Assembly: GCA_030447315.1 (NCBI GenBank)
Contig: JAUJPD010000001.1
Span: 232,527 to 274,488, forward strand
Length of the DNA: 41,962 nt
DNA from: Actinomycetota bacterium
GTDB taxonomy: Bacteria > Actinomycetota > CADDZG01 > WHSQ01
Direction: 5' to 3'
The position numbers and the translations under genes were made by a program. Below are positions 1 to 8,397 of the stretch, one piece after another. The notes beneath the pieces are model-generated. The model saw only the letters and a list, made by a program, of their open reading frames with translations, did no database searches and was not told where the DNA came from. The first letter of the stretch is position 1. Each line of letters begins with the position of its first letter.

Positions 1-179
1 GGAGCGCCCGGAGAGTGAACCGACTTCGGCCCCCCCGACAGAACCAGCCCGGCAGGTCGCCTGGCCATGAGCTCGTCCAACGGCATGTCATGGGGGACGA
101 TCTCGGAATAGACATGGCATTCCCGGATCCGGCGGGCGATGAGCTGGGCGTACTGCGCCCCGTAATCCACCACCAGCAC
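1..179 (-). CDS. guaA: GMP synthase (glutamine-hydrolysing), 5' end only
   Basis: This is the N-terminus of the class I glutamine amidotransferase domain of GMP synthase, which converts XMP to GMP with ATP and glutamine. The reading begins [20 protein letters not shown] and continues through EIVPHDMP to LSGGPKSVH, the oxyanion-loop GG motif of the family. The frame runs off the left edge, so the catalytic Cys and the synthetase domain are not in the window. I chose the GTG at 179 because AGGA lies a suitable distance upstream and the homologous sequence starts there. No ATG was found in this frame just upstream. In Actinobacteria guaA normally lies downstream of guaB3 on the same strand. That holds here, but about 9 kb of other genes separate the two. 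Confidence 0.9.
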   Translation of the reverse strand, partial: MLVVDYGAQYAQLIARRIRECHVYSEIVPHDMPLDELMARRPAGLVLSGGPKSVHSPGA

Positions 180-286
180 GGGTCGTTCCTGGGTGTTGCT
201 GAAAGAGGGGGGCCCTGCGTCCTCGTGCGAGCTCGGCGGCTGCGGCGCATCGGGCATAGCTCACCCTACCGCGGCCACCTTGGCGG

Positions 287-1159
287 TTAGGGCTTTGTCC
301 GGGCTTCGACCACGACGCTCAGACCGTCCGCGTCCGAGGCCACACCCTCGTCGACCAGCCCGGCCTTGCGCACGATCTTTCGCGCTTTGGGGGCGAAATC
401 GTCCGACAGCTCCAACAACAGCCATCCGCCCGGCTTCAACCACTCCACCGCCTCGAAGATGGCCCGGCTCAGCAGGTGGAGGCCGTCTCGCTCGTCGGTC
501 AGGGTGTGGATCGGTTCGTGCTCGCGTACCTCGGTGGGCAGATCATCCAACTCCGCGGCCGGCACGTAGGGAACGTGGCCGGTGATCGCATCCATCTCGC
601 CCTTGACCCGCCGGGGCAGGGGGCCATACATGTCACCGGCGCGGAACTTCACGTTGTCTATGCCAAGACGCCGCGCGTTCTTCCGGCCATGTGCCAGGGC
701 CTCCTCGTCGATGTCCAGAGCCCATACCTCGGAGCGGGGAAGCTCGCTCGCGATCGCCAGAGCGATAGGGCCGGTTCCGGCTGCGACGTCCACGACTTTG
801 CCCCTCTTCCTGCCACGAAGGTGACGAAGCGCGCGCTCCACGGTCAACTCGGAAGAGGGCCGCGGTACGAAAACGCCCGGCCAGACCTTCAGCTGAAGCC
901 CATAGAACTCGATCCGCCCGGTCAGGAAGGGCTGAGGCTCTCCTGCGGCCCGACGGGCGACGAGGGCCAGGTAGCGATCTCGTGCCGCGCGGCTTGGTTC
1001 GAAGTCCTCATCGAGCTCTTCTTCATCGAGCCGAAGGGCCGAAGCCAACAGGTCGCGAGCGAGGTCGATGTGGACATGGTCTTCGAACAGGTGGGTGGAA
1101 TCTTGGAGGACCCTTTCTCCGACCGTGAGCAGATCAGAGACGGTGCGTGGCTCGGCCAT
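287..1159 (-). CDS. PrmC/HemK-family SAM-dependent methyltransferase with altered NPPY motif
   Basis: The product has about 290 residues. An N-terminal helical region (about 1-90) is followed by a Rossmann methyltransferase domain. SAM motif I reads VVDVAAGTGPIALAIA and the acidic residue follows in WALDIDEEA. The family is that of PrmC, which methylates the GGQ glutamine of class I release factors. The catalytic NPPY tetrapeptide is not present, however: the aligned stretch reads ITGHVPYVP, so Asn is replaced by His while Pro-Tyr is kept. In PrmC that Asn contacts the substrate amide, so the substrate may differ and I give no gene symbol. The ATG at 1159 is chosen because the open frame further upstream overlaps the Lrp gene and looks non-coding. 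No clear Shine-Dalgarno is visible. Only 34 bp separate it from the Lrp stop, so co-transcription is likely. Confidence 0.75.
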   Translation of the reverse strand: MAEPRTVSDLLTVGERVLQDSTHLFEDHVHIDLARDLLASALRLDEEELDEDFEPSRAARDRYLALVARRAAGEPQPFLTGRIEFYGLQLKVWPGVFVPRPSSELTVERALRHLRGRKRGKVVDVAAGTGPIALAIASELPRSEVWALDIDEEALAHGRKNARRLGIDNVKFRAGDMYGPLPRRVKGEMDAITGHVPYVPAAELDDLPTEVREHEPIHTLTDERDGLHLLSRAIFEAVEWLKPGGWLLLELSDDFAPKARKIVRKAGLVDEGVASDADGLSVVVEARTKP

Positions 1160-1193
1160 GGGGGCGCATGCTACAGAGCCGGCCGGGCAGCGG

Positions 1194-1721
1194 TCATAGC
1201 GACCGCGTCGTCTGTCTCTCGGGCTCGGCCTCTTCCTCTTCCGGCACCGCGATCGTCGGGCGCTCAAGCTCGGTGGAAAGGACGATCGTGGTCCTGGTGC
1301 GGGCGACTCCCCTGATCGAGCGGATCCGCCTGAGCAACCTCTCCATCGCCCGGTTCGTCGACGTTCGTATCTTGATGAGGTAACAATCCTCGCCAGCGAT
1401 CCGATGGAACTCGAGAACGTCGGGCTCGTCACATATACGAGCGACGATGGGGTCGTCGGAGGCGAACTCATTGCCCTCGGACAGGGTCACCATCACGAAC
1501 GCCACGTGCGGACGCTCGAGTAGCTCGGGGTCGAGGACGGCGCAGTAGCCCGAGATCACCCCGCTCTGTTCCAGCTTCCTCACCCGGTCGTGAACCGCGG
1601 GGCCGGAGAGCCGGACGGCCTTGGCTATGGCCGCGTGAGACATCCTGCCGTCTTGGCGCAGGAGGCGAAGGATCTGGAGGTCGATCTCGTCGAGCGAGGC
1701 GCGCACAGGGGCCGGAGCCAC
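1194..1721 (-). CDS. Lrp/AsnC-family transcriptional regulator
   Basis: The product has about 175 residues. An N-terminal winged helix begins LDEIDLQILRLLRQDGRMSH, and its recognition region reads LSGPAVHDRVRKLEQSGVI. A RAM effector domain follows (about 75-150) with the typical VLEFHRIAGEDCYLIKI segment. The C-terminal tail is acidic and then basic (EEEEAEPERQ). The GTG at 1721 is preferred because GGAG lies 5 nt upstream and the family N-terminus follows at once. A TTG at 1841 would add about 40 Pro-rich residues. Lrp-type proteins usually sense amino acids and often control neighbouring genes. Here the neighbours are two small ORFs upstream and the methyltransferase downstream; the effector is not predictable. 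Confidence 0.85.
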   Translation of the reverse strand: MAPAPVRASLDEIDLQILRLLRQDGRMSHAAIAKAVRLSGPAVHDRVRKLEQSGVISGYCAVLDPELLERPHVAFVMVTLSEGNEFASDDPIVARICDEPDVLEFHRIAGEDCYLIKIRTSTNRAMERLLRRIRSIRGVARTRTTIVLSTELERPTIAVPEEEEAEPERQTTRSL

Positions 1722-1858
1722 TAGGACTCCCGCCCCTGGTGCTCGCTGCCTGCGGGACGGCGCAAGCCGTCCCGTGCTGCCGAGGGAGGGGGGAGCTCCC
1801 CCAGCAGCCGGCGGATCGAAAGGGATGGGTTGCTCGGACAAGGAACTCGTACAGGCAT
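1721..1858 (-). CDS. possible 45-residue leader ORF coupled to the Lrp gene
   Basis: An ATG at 1858 is preceded by AAGGGAG at normal spacing. The frame ends in a TAG at 1723-1721 that overlaps the GTG start of the Lrp gene by one base (TAGTG), the arrangement expected for translational coupling. The predicted peptide begins MPVRVPCPSNPSLSIRRLL and is basic and Pro-rich. I recognise no family. Its composition could equally be chance in high-GC DNA, and if the Lrp gene really starts at the upstream TTG (1841) this frame is only a shadow. It is reported because of the spacing, not the sequence. Confidence 0.25.
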   Translation of the reverse strand: MPVRVPCPSNPSLSIRRLLGELPPPSAARDGLRRPAGSEHQGRES

Positions 1859-1871
1859 CCGCGGCTCCCTT

Positions 1872-1988
1872 CTAGACGGCGCGGTGGTTGGCCCAGTCGT
1901 CGCCGTCCCGGCTGTCCGAGCCCCACCAGAGGGCAAAGACATTGAGGACGACGATCATGGCAACGAGGATAATAAGGCTCATCTGCAT
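1872..1988 (-). CDS. small single-pass membrane protein, 38 residues
   Basis: The ATG at 1988 follows a perfect GGAGG with 5 nt spacing. The peptide begins MQMSLIILVAMIVVLNVFAL, a strongly hydrophobic membrane segment. It ends in a short polar tail containing WWGSDSRDGDDWANHR, rich in Asp and Trp. A promoter with near-consensus -35 and -10 boxes lies about 45-70 bp upstream. The hydrophobic helix followed by an acidic tail is typical of single-pass micropeptides, with the tail probably cytoplasmic or interfacial. No known family is recognised. It is first in the apparent transcript that continues into the Lrp gene and the methyltransferase. Confidence 0.7.
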   Translation of the reverse strand: MQMSLIILVAMIVVLNVFALWWGSDSRDGDDWANHRAV

Positions 1989-2031
1989 AACAGCCTCCAA
2001 ACTCTAAGAGATTCCCTGCTTCTTGTTCCAG

Positions 2032-2060
2032 AGTGTAGGTCACCTTACCTATCCTGTCAA
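2032..2060 (-). promoter_or_regulatory. sigma70-type promoter for the small-ORF/Lrp/methyltransferase unit
   Basis: On the minus strand TTGACA (2060-2055) is followed by a 17-bp spacer and TACACT (2037-2032). This is a full consensus -35 with a 4/6 -10 at ideal spacing. It lies in an unusually AT-rich stretch and precedes the GGAGG and ATG of the 38-residue membrane protein. Confidence 0.8.
2036..2051. promoter_or_regulatory. palindromic operator candidate inside the promoter spacer
   Basis: The sequence TAGGTCACCTTACCTA is an inverted repeat with 5-bp arms (TAGGT/ACCTA) and a 6-bp centre. It fills the spacer and touches the -10 box of the promoter above, where a bound repressor would block RNA polymerase. 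A second, weaker AT-rich element with TTAGGGTTAGC lies about 20 bp further upstream. The half-site resembles those of DtxR/IdeR-type metalloregulators, but the spacing is one base short of their consensus. An Lrp-type autoregulatory site is the other option. Confidence 0.5.
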
Positions 2061-2385
2061 CTGGATATTAGGGTTAGCTCCTTATTCTCCTTGGCTAGCA
2101 AGGCTTATTGAGATACAAGCTTTGGAATCTAAAGAGAAAAGGTGCTCCACGCAGTGCGCTCCTTTGTGCGGGCCGGTTCCGGAGGGGGGACGCCGAATAA
2201 AGGAAGGACCCGAGCCGGTGCGGCAGTGGCCACGCGGCGATCAGGTGACAAGCCAAACGCGCTGAACTCCCCTTTTGGGCCGTTCCCGCCGACTGAGCTC
2301 ATTCCATCACTAGACCCATCCCACTCCCGAGGTGTGGACGGTCGGTCGCCGTTCCTCGCCGCCTACGTGGTCGTAGAGTTCGGAC
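2061..2385. other. intergenic stretch, AT-rich at its left end
   Basis: Positions 2061-2150 are clearly AT-richer than the surroundings and lie just upstream of the minus-strand promoter. The rest (2150-2385) returns to high GC. I find no convincing coding sequence, RNA or terminator in it. It marks the left border of the broken-gene zone. Confidence 0.5.
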
Positions 2386-2975
2386 GTGGCGGAGGTCGAA
2401 CTGCCGAACTCTCGTCGAGGGTCCTATGAAACGGTCGGGTCCGGGCCTCCGCTGCTGATGTTCCCCGGCGGCCCCGGGTTCCCCGCGATCATCGTTCGCG
2501 ACGGTGCGGAACTCCTCGCGGATGACTTCACCATTTACCTAATCTACCCGCCCGGAACCGGCTCATCCACGCCGCCGAGCAATCCTCGCGACTACAGCCA
2601 CATTCATATTGGTCTGCTCTTTTCCCAAAGCTCACGAGCCGCTATCCGTGAGCATATCGGCACCCACGAACTGAAGGTGGGGCCGCAGCGGCAGAGATGG
2701 AGCGGCTTAGGACATCCTCGGCACGGAGCCGCGCAGGGACACTCGACGCCTTCACAGGGACCGCTCTGCTCTCGATGACCTGATGAGTTCAAGCGCATGA
2801 CCGATGTGATCACTCCGCTCTACTTAGACACGGAGCCGGACATCCTGAGGTCTCAGGAGACGTAAGGAATGGGAGAGCGGGTGTATCAATCGATGGATCT
2901 CCTTGGGGATGTCCAGTGCCTGGTGCTGCTCGTCGCCGGAGAGGAGCCGGCCCGGTGATGCCTTCCAGCCGGGTT
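2386..2975 (+). pseudogene. alpha/beta hydrolase (proline iminopeptidase-like), degraded
   Basis: The first 75 or so residues match the start of a proline-iminopeptidase-like hydrolase: GSGPPLLMFPGGPGFPAII supplies the oxyanion HGGPG-like loop, then YLIYPPGTGSSTPP and NPRDYSH. The sequence then leaves the family. The stretch with the GxSxG nucleophile is missing and the frame runs into unrelated sequence. Two later family pieces are in other frames: DEFKRMTDVITPLYLDT near 2785-2830, and a C-terminal strand near 2890-2965 resembling VQCLVLLVAGE followed, after a shift, by GPVMPSS. The gene has therefore lost an internal block and has several frame changes. It cannot encode an active hydrolase as read. 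Confidence 0.7.
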
Positions 2976-3069
2976 GTGCTGAGGTGCTGGCGGCTCGGAG
3001 CTGAACTGATCGAGGCACGGAGGGAGGCTCAGGAGATGGACGCACTGATCCGACAGCAGGAGATGCCTC

Positions 3070-3508
3070 AGCTGGGCGATGGAAGGCTGGGGGATCTGGA
3101 TCTCACTGGGATCTGATCTCGTGGTAGGGCTTCAAGATGTCGATGCCGTCATGACAGTTCTGGGCCGGCTCGATTTCACTGTTGCTCTCGACGAGCGTCC
3201 AACGCAGCTCGAGCTGTTTGACGGCGATGGACGGAAGATCGGCCTCCACACGGTGACGTTCCGGCCCGACGGCAGCGCGGTGCAGGTGCTACAGGATGGG
3301 ACCGAGTTCGTCTACCGCAGGGGACGGCTTCAGCGGCGTCGGGTGTGTGGCCGGGGTCAGAGTCCCATGTCTGACTGCGGAGGTCCAGGTGGAATGCCAT
3401 CTCGGCTACGACCCGGATGACGGCGACTTCAACGATATGCGGCTCCTGCGCGACCAGTTTGGAATACAGCTTCCGCCACCCTACGGGGATACGCATGTTC
3501 GGACCTGA
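3070..3508 (+). pseudogene. nucleotidyltransferase (AadB/LinA-like family) remnant
   Basis: In the first frame the sequence reads DLVVGLQDVDAVMTVLGRL and later GRKIGLHTVTFRPDGSAV. From about 3318 it must shift to the next frame, which reads DGFSGVGCVAGVRVPCLTAE, then HLGYDPDDGDFNDMRLL and ends FGIQLPPPY. This matches the small nucleotidyltransferase family that includes aminoglycoside and lincosamide adenylyltransferases. The N-terminal GGWG...D-x-D metal site is largely missing: a short GGWG-like piece abuts GSDLVV. At least one frameshift and one deletion make this a remnant. No resistance function should be inferred. Confidence 0.6.
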
Positions 3509-3678
3509 TAAGCGTCCGTGGTCTTTACGGGTGGTGGTAGGTGATGTCCCTAGACCGTGACCTGAATTGGGAGGGGCGCTTCAACGTTCCGGGACCTTGA
3601 GGCTTGGCAACAAGGGCCGGGCGGAAATCTCAGCAGGTCGCGATGTGGCACTTGCCTGGTGATGGATAGAGGCGTGCC

Positions 3679-4723
3679 TTGAAGATCCTGATCCTCGGAG
3701 GAACCCTCTTCCTCGGCCGTCATCTGGTGGATGCAGCGTCAGAACGCGGGCATGAAGTGACGCTATTCAACCGAGGGGCAACGAACCCCGGCCTATTCCC
3801 CGACGTCGAGAAGCTCCGCGGCGATCGCGACGGCGATCTGGAGGCCCTTCGGGGCCGTCGTTGGGACGCAGCCGTAGACACTTCCGGATATGTCCCCACG
3901 CATCGTACGAGCATCCGTGGATGTGCTCGCTGACGCCGTGGATCAGTACGTCTTCGTTTCCAGTTGCTCCGTCTATGCAGACACGAGTAGGCCGGGACTC
4001 GATGAATCAGCGCCGGTCATCCCGCTCGAGGACCCGATCGATGAGAGCGTGGAACGCAACTACGGCGCCCTCAAGGGCCGATGTGAAGAGGTGGTGCAGG
4101 AGGCTTTTCCTGGTGGAAGTGTCGTTGTGCGTGCAGGCTTGATCGTGGGACCGCACGACCCCACCAACCGCTTCACCTACTGGGTCACGAGGCTCGCGAG
4201 AGGTGGCCGGGTACTCGCACCGGAGCCTCAAACCCAGTCGGTCCAGCTGATCGACGTGCGCGACCCGAGCGTATGGATCGTTCGCATGATCGAGGCTCCG
4301 GAGGCAGGGGTATACAACGCGACCGGTCCCTATCCTCCGCTGTCGATGCGAGAGATGCTTGAGCAGATCAACGACGCTGTTGGTGGAGGCGCCGAACTTG
4401 TCTGGGCAGACGAAGCATTCCTACTTGATCGTGGGGTCAGTCCGTGGAGTGAGTTGCCGCTGTGGTTGGCGCCTCAGACGAATCCGGAGAGTCGCGGCTC
4501 GCGCTTGACGTTCCCCGAGCACTCGCCGCCGGCCTCAGCTTTCGTCCGCTTCGAGTCACGGCGCGGGACACGCTTGATTGGCTCTCGGTGCAGAACGGGG
4601 GAGCCAGCCGCGAGGCTCCCGAGCGGCGTAGCGAATGCGGGGCTCAGTCCGGCCAAGGAGACGGAGCTCCTCAGCGGGTGGGACGAAGTGCGCGGCAGAG
4701 ACAGCGATGTCTCCGTTCCGTAG
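3679..4723 (+). pseudogene. NAD-dependent epimerase/dehydratase family protein, frameshifted
   Basis: A TTG start follows AGAGG. The N-terminus reads LKILILGGTLFLGRHLVDAA, a GxxxxGxxxxxR Rossmann start of the extended SDR type, and continues to AAVDTSGYVP. An extra base in the CCCC run at 3894-3897 moves the frame, after which it reads RIVRASVDVLADAVDQYVFV and on through the central domain. A second shift near 4490 leads to LALDVPRALAAGLSFRPL, and a third near 4635 returns to GLSPAKETELLSGWDEV. All segments stay highly family-like and collinear. The breaks are therefore either very recent or are sequencing indels. If they were corrected, a reductase of about 340 residues would result. Confidence 0.75.
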
Positions 4724-4904
4724 CGTTCCTGGCGTCGCCGTGCTCCGGAGCGATCAAGCTGCTCACCCCGTCCGCCGTGCAGGGCGACGAGCCAGTCCGA
4801 CTGTTAACACGGGCCGTCTGCTTGCTCCTCGACCCACCACGGCTGCGGGTTGGACCCGAGGGTGAGTCGTCGACGCCCGGGACCTCGGCCCGACGCATGG
4901 GAGG

Positions 4905-5422
4905 TGGTCTCAAAACGATTCCGGCTTCTCGTTCCATCTGCCGGATGAAGTCTTCCTTCAAGTAGGCGTACTCCAGGGTGTCGTCGAACTTCGCTGCGAT
5001 CTGCCTCTTGAAGGTCTCTGTAGCGACGTTGGCCTCGGGGTGTCGTGCAGGATAATCCCGGAACAAAAGATGTGTCGCCGCTCCCAGTCGCTCCAAACAG
5101 GGCAGACGTGCACATTGAAGAGTCTGGGGAGCGTCGTATACGGCCGCCCGAAGAAAGGGTGTTCATCCGTTGCCTTGTCCGCCACGGAGGTATAACCCAG
5201 GGATTCGAGCGGCGCTTCGTAGAGCGCTCGATCCATGTTTGCGAATCGAGACCTGTATGTCGATCGTGTCCTTCGCTGCAAGTCGTGGACCGCAGTGGAC
5301 CCGACGTGCTCGATGCGCACTGCCACATCACCCAGCGCGCAACGGATCCGGGTCGCTTCTACCTGGAAGGTAAAATCTTGAGGGCCACTCCTCCTTGTAC
5401 GGGACGATGATTGGCGCCCCAT
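4905..5422 (-). pseudogene. GrpB/UPF0157-family protein, frameshifted
   Basis: Read on the minus strand, collinear pieces in different frames reconstruct a GrpB-like protein. They are IIVPYKEEWPSRF, then LGDVAVRIEHVGSTAV, AAKDTIDIQVSI, ANMDRALYEAPLESLGYTSV, LFNVHVCP, and finally LLFRDYPARHPEA and YAYLKEDFIRQMEREAGIV. The HVGSTAV and IDIQV blocks are family signatures. At least four frame changes are needed, yet the residues between them are well conserved and free of stops. That pattern fits recent breakage or sequencing error better than old decay. GrpB-like proteins belong to the nucleotidyltransferase fold; their cellular role is poorly defined. Confidence 0.7.
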
Positions 5423-5440
5423 TCGCTCGCGGCTGATGGG

Positions 5441-5956
5441 TCAGCCAAGAACCGCCGCCTCGACGAGAGAGGAGGCAATGCCACCCTCGACAACCGTCTC
5501 CTTTTCCAGTTGCATGCCGATCTTGTTCGGCACGCTTAAATCGACGCCGGGTTGTCTGGGTCGATGATCGCGACGAGTCGGGGGGACATCTAGCCGGGCA
5601 AATGCGAAGTCAGCCGACACGCAGTGGCGGCGTGGGTGGCGATTCCCTTGTTCCAGACATGTTTCATCGTGTGCCAGGCCATCTCGACTTCGAGCCCTTC
5701 GATCAAACGAGGCCTGATGCCGCAGTATCCGGGAGGAACTCTCAGAGCTTTCGACGGATTCGATGAACCAGAGACCGAACCTCCGGTTCTGGTAGAGGTC
5801 CATGGTGCGTTCGATCCAGGCCTTGGTTTCCTTTCGGGGTGGGGTCGAGGGTAGAGCCTCATCTGACTTCCATCCGCCATCATCGCGGCCAGCACGTCGA
5901 GGTCGGCCTGGGTGAACTTCGCGCAGCACCACGCGGGTTCGCAAGACGGTCTTCAT
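5441..5956 (-). pseudogene. GNAT-family N-acetyltransferase (RimJ/RimL-like), frameshifted
   Basis: The N-terminus reads VLRTRVVLREV. Further collinear pieces lie in other frames: LAAMMADGSQMRLYPRP, AWIERTMDLYQNRRFGLWFI, YCGIRPRLIEGL, MAWHTMKHVWNKGIATHAAT (the acetyl-CoA loop region), and finally VPNKIGMQLEKETVVEGG. The order and spacing match a RimJ/RimL-type acetyltransferase. At least four frame changes occur. Substrate cannot be assigned. Conserved residues are retained throughout, which again suggests very recent breakage or indel errors. Confidence 0.7.
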
Positions 5957-6000
5957 GACGCTTCCATTCTCGCGACTGTCCGACCCGGGGCCCGAGAACT

Positions 6001-6780
6001 TTAGGTCGTTCGTCGAAGACAGCGCACAGCTCCCCGAAACAGGAAGGTGCGATGATCGGGCGGCCCGAACCAGTCGCCAGTCTCTTCGCGCAGCCAGCTC
6101 TCGGTCTCTAGCGTCGTTTCGCGTCCTTGCGTAGCAGACGTGATGGTGTTGCTGTGCGAGAGCAGATAAGCGACGAGCTCGTCTTGCGAAAAAGAGATTG
6201 GGTCGTCGTACTCGAACGCGTCGATCTCCATGAAACCATCAGCTAGCACCATCTCCCGGTCTGCTCTGGCCGCGCGCACAGGGGGCGTATATCTCACTGC
6301 GTAGTGGTCGCTCAGCCAAGTGTCTATGTCGGGCTGATCAACAGACCCCTCGAAGAAGTGGTCGTCAAGAGCGACCCATCCGTGCCGAACAAGAACGCGA
6401 GCAGCTTCGTCAAAGAACACGCTCTGGTCGAACCAATGAACCCCGGAGGAGACCGTGATGAGATCGAAGATCCCTGATGAGAAGGGGAGTCGCTCAGCCT
6501 CGGATACGGCGAACAATCCGGTCGAACTCGGCTGAGCCAACCGAACCATCGACTCGACGGAATCGACACCGACCGCGAGCTCAGCGCGCTCGAATAGTGC
6601 CAATGTAGATAAGCCGGTCCCGCAAGCTAGGTCCAGGGCCCGCCTGACAGTCTGCCCGCCGACGATCGAGAAGATCCTCTCGATGGCACGCGGGTGGTGG
6701 AAGGGTCGCCCAGCTTGATAGCGGCGTGCTCCTTCAGCAGTGGCAAACGGGTTCTGCACGCTGTCGGCCATCATGCGCAA
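6001..6780 (-). CDS. class I SAM-dependent methyltransferase (Methyltransf_11 type)
   Basis: An intact frame of 259 residues, or about 256 from an internal ATG. Motif I is ALDLACGTGLSTLALF (about residues 47-62), followed by the acidic residue in VGVDSVESM. The post-II segment IFDLITVSSGVHWFD and the LVRHGWVALDD strand are typical of small-molecule methyltransferases related to UbiE and BioC. The substrate is not predictable. It is one of only two intact genes in the 2.4-9.1 kb zone of broken genes. No operon partner is evident: 51 bp away, on the same strand, lies the broken GNAT gene. Confidence 0.75.
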   Translation of the reverse strand: MRMMADSVQNPFATAEGARRYQAGRPFHHPRAIERIFSIVGGQTVRRALDLACGTGLSTLALFERAELAVGVDSVESMVRLAQPSSTGLFAVSEAERLPFSSGIFDLITVSSGVHWFDQSVFFDEAARVLVRHGWVALDDHFFEGSVDQPDIDTWLSDHYAVRYTPPVRAARADREMVLADGFMEIDAFEYDDPISFSQDELVAYLLSHSNTITSATQGRETTLETESWLREETGDWFGPPDHRTFLFRGAVRCLRRTT

Positions 6781-6907
6781 CCGTACGCCGACTGTTTTGG
6801 TGCTACTTCCTCGACGCTACTGTGCTGCGCAAACCACCTGTTCCTTCTGGCCAAGCTCCCTCCCAGCCCGGCACGTTAGGAGCCCCACTTCGGCCGGAAC
6901 TCTTTCG

Positions 6908-7594
6908 CTATTGGAGAAGGTCCGGCAAGTGGCAAAGGTCTACGAGGTGGTCGTGACTGTCCTCCGGGCAGGAACGAAGGGGGTCGTAGTGGATCGGTCG
7001 GATTCCAACGCCCACCGCGCCGCGTACGTCGGCCGACAGGCTGTCACCCACATGAACAGTCTCTTCGGCCGTCGTATCCATCGCTCGCAGCGCGGCGTGG
7101 AAGATCCGGGGGTCAGGCTTCGCGAACCCGACTTGACTGGAGTCGACTATGGCGTCCACGCAGACGCCCGTGCCCTCACCAACCTGACAGAGGCCAGCGC
7201 GAGCGAGTGAACGCGCAACGGCTCCCGCGACCATCGTGTTAGAGATGATCGCAATGTGCAGCCGTCGACGCTCGAGCTCCTTGAGTGCCTTGAGCGCACC
7301 CGGCACGACCTCTGACCAGATGCTTCCATCCTTGAAGACATCCTTCAGGCGCGCAGCGGCTTCAGCTGTATGTCTCTGCGCCGCACCGAGGGCCTCTGCG
7401 TAGTGCGTAATCCAAAGGTGGTAGTCGGCAGGGCTCTGGTGAGCTTCGGTTCTTGCCAGAGCGATGTAATGGGCAGCACGGATGTCGTCTCTGGAAGGGT
7501 TGATACCGAGGGGGGCGACCGCATGACCGACGAGGTCGGAGTCCGGCACCTGAAGAACACCGCCCGCATCTAGAGAAACCCCTCGCACGCTCAT
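6908..7594 (-). CDS. HAD-superfamily hydrolase
   Basis: An intact frame of 228 residues. Motif I is SLDAGGVL, with the nucleophile Asp near residue 8 and Gly where phosphatases of the family usually have the second Asp. Motif II is AIISNT, motif III has Lys in GFAKPDPRIF, and motif IV is HVGDSLSADV. A helical cap lies between motifs I and II, as in subfamily IA. The DxGG variant of motif I occurs in several HAD-IA groups. With the general acid/base Asp missing, phosphatase activity is uncertain. A house-cleaning phosphatase or dehalogenase-like role is possible. Confidence 0.75.
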   Translation of the reverse strand: MSVRGVSLDAGGVLQVPDSDLVGHAVAPLGINPSRDDIRAAHYIALARTEAHQSPADYHLWITHYAEALGAAQRHTAEAAARLKDVFKDGSIWSEVVPGALKALKELERRRLHIAIISNTMVAGAVARSLARAGLCQVGEGTGVCVDAIVDSSQVGFAKPDPRIFHAALRAMDTTAEETVHVGDSLSADVRGAVGVGIRPIHYDPLRSCPEDSHDHLVDLCHLPDLLQ

Positions 7595-7680
7595 TTGCGT
7601 GGAAACCCTATCGGCTCCGCAATCTGAGTCGCTACAGTTGAGGTCTCCACGTACACCGCAGAGGGTTTGGGTTGGGCTCG

Positions 7681-7729
7681 GCCACCATCACCTCGCCTTC
7701 TGGAACTCCTTGATGTTTGCGTATCCGCA
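7681..7729. repeat. 49-bp copy of the guaB3 3' region
   Basis: This stretch matches 9358-9407 inside guaB3 in the same orientation, with one missing base and one substitution. On the minus strand it would encode CGYANIKEFQKA, identical to guaB3, before the frame is lost. The flanks are unrelated, so it is a detached fragment and not part of a second full gene. Confidence 0.85.
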
Positions 7730-7740
7730 CGACGAATGGT

Positions 7741-7992
7741 TCACGGATCTTGGAGTCGATAGATGTCAGTCAGGAACTGTTGCCATTGCTGCTTTAGCTC
7801 TTCGTTTTTCAGCCGCCGGGCCAGCACGACCGATGAGGATCCGAGAGTGACCACCGAGAGTGCGATCACGATGAATATGGGAACTCGAAGCGTTGCGTAT
7901 GCATCGGAGGATTGGGTCGCGATCGCAAATGTCGCTGCGCCGAGGCCAGACAACGCGACGCTGATAGTGGACCAAACCGCGGGTAGTGCCAT
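7741..7992 (-). CDS. hypothetical small membrane protein, doubtful
   Basis: An 83-residue frame from the ATG at 7992. It has two hydrophobic stretches (around ISVALSGLGAATFAIA and VPIFIVIALSVVTLG) and a charged C-terminal tail ending ELKQQWQQFLTDIYRL. It resembles a two-helix membrane protein, but no ribosome-binding site is visible. The start lies antisense to the putative AEC transporter fragment on the other strand. Only one of the two readings is likely to be real at each point, and I recognise no family. Confidence 0.3.
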   Translation of the reverse strand: MALPAVWSTISVALSGLGAATFAIATQSSDAYATLRVPIFIVIALSVVTLGSSSVVLARRLKNEELKQQWQQFLTDIYRLQDP

Positions 7993-8314
7993 GGTGCTGG
8001 GCGCATCCGGCTTCTTCGCGCTGGGCGCCGCGATGCCGGAGAGATTTCCTCTGAGAGGCCATTTCGCTGCAACCACAGCCATCATTCCCTTCCGGTTTGT
8101 CATTCCGTTCCTGTCGTTGCTGATAGCTCGTGCTCTAGGGGTGGATGTGCCCGGCGGTGCCTGGGTGGTTGCGCTAGCACCCAGCGGGTTTCTGCCGATC
8201 GCGATGGCGCGGCTTTACGGGTTCGACCGTCGAGTTGCCGCCGCCCTACCAATGCTGACTATCCCGATCGCCGCTCTACTTCTACCCGTCGTGGCGCTTT
8301 TGGGGAGGGCCTAG
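7910..8314 (+). pseudogene. C-terminal fragment of an AEC (auxin efflux carrier)-type permease
   Basis: The plus-strand frame carries hydrophobic segments in a pattern like the last four helices of AEC-family permeases: SAMVLGASGFFALGAAMP, IIPFRFVIPFLSLLIARAL, GGAWVVALAPSGFLPIAMA and ALPMLTIPIAALLLPVVALL. Only this C-terminal half is present; a full carrier has about 300 residues and ten helices. Upstream sequence in the same frame does not look like the rest of the protein. I call it a truncated remnant. The family call rests on the pattern only. Confidence 0.45.
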
Positions 8315-8397
8315 AAGCAACGCCCGAGGCGCGGGCGGCGCTTGAGCGAGAGGAATACATCATGTCGCCTTAAGCCAAACGACTGGTTGGTGATGCC

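Noticed and set aside
3070-3508. Antibiotic resistance adenylyltransferase
   Set aside because: Family resemblance only; the N-terminal metal site is missing and the frame is broken.
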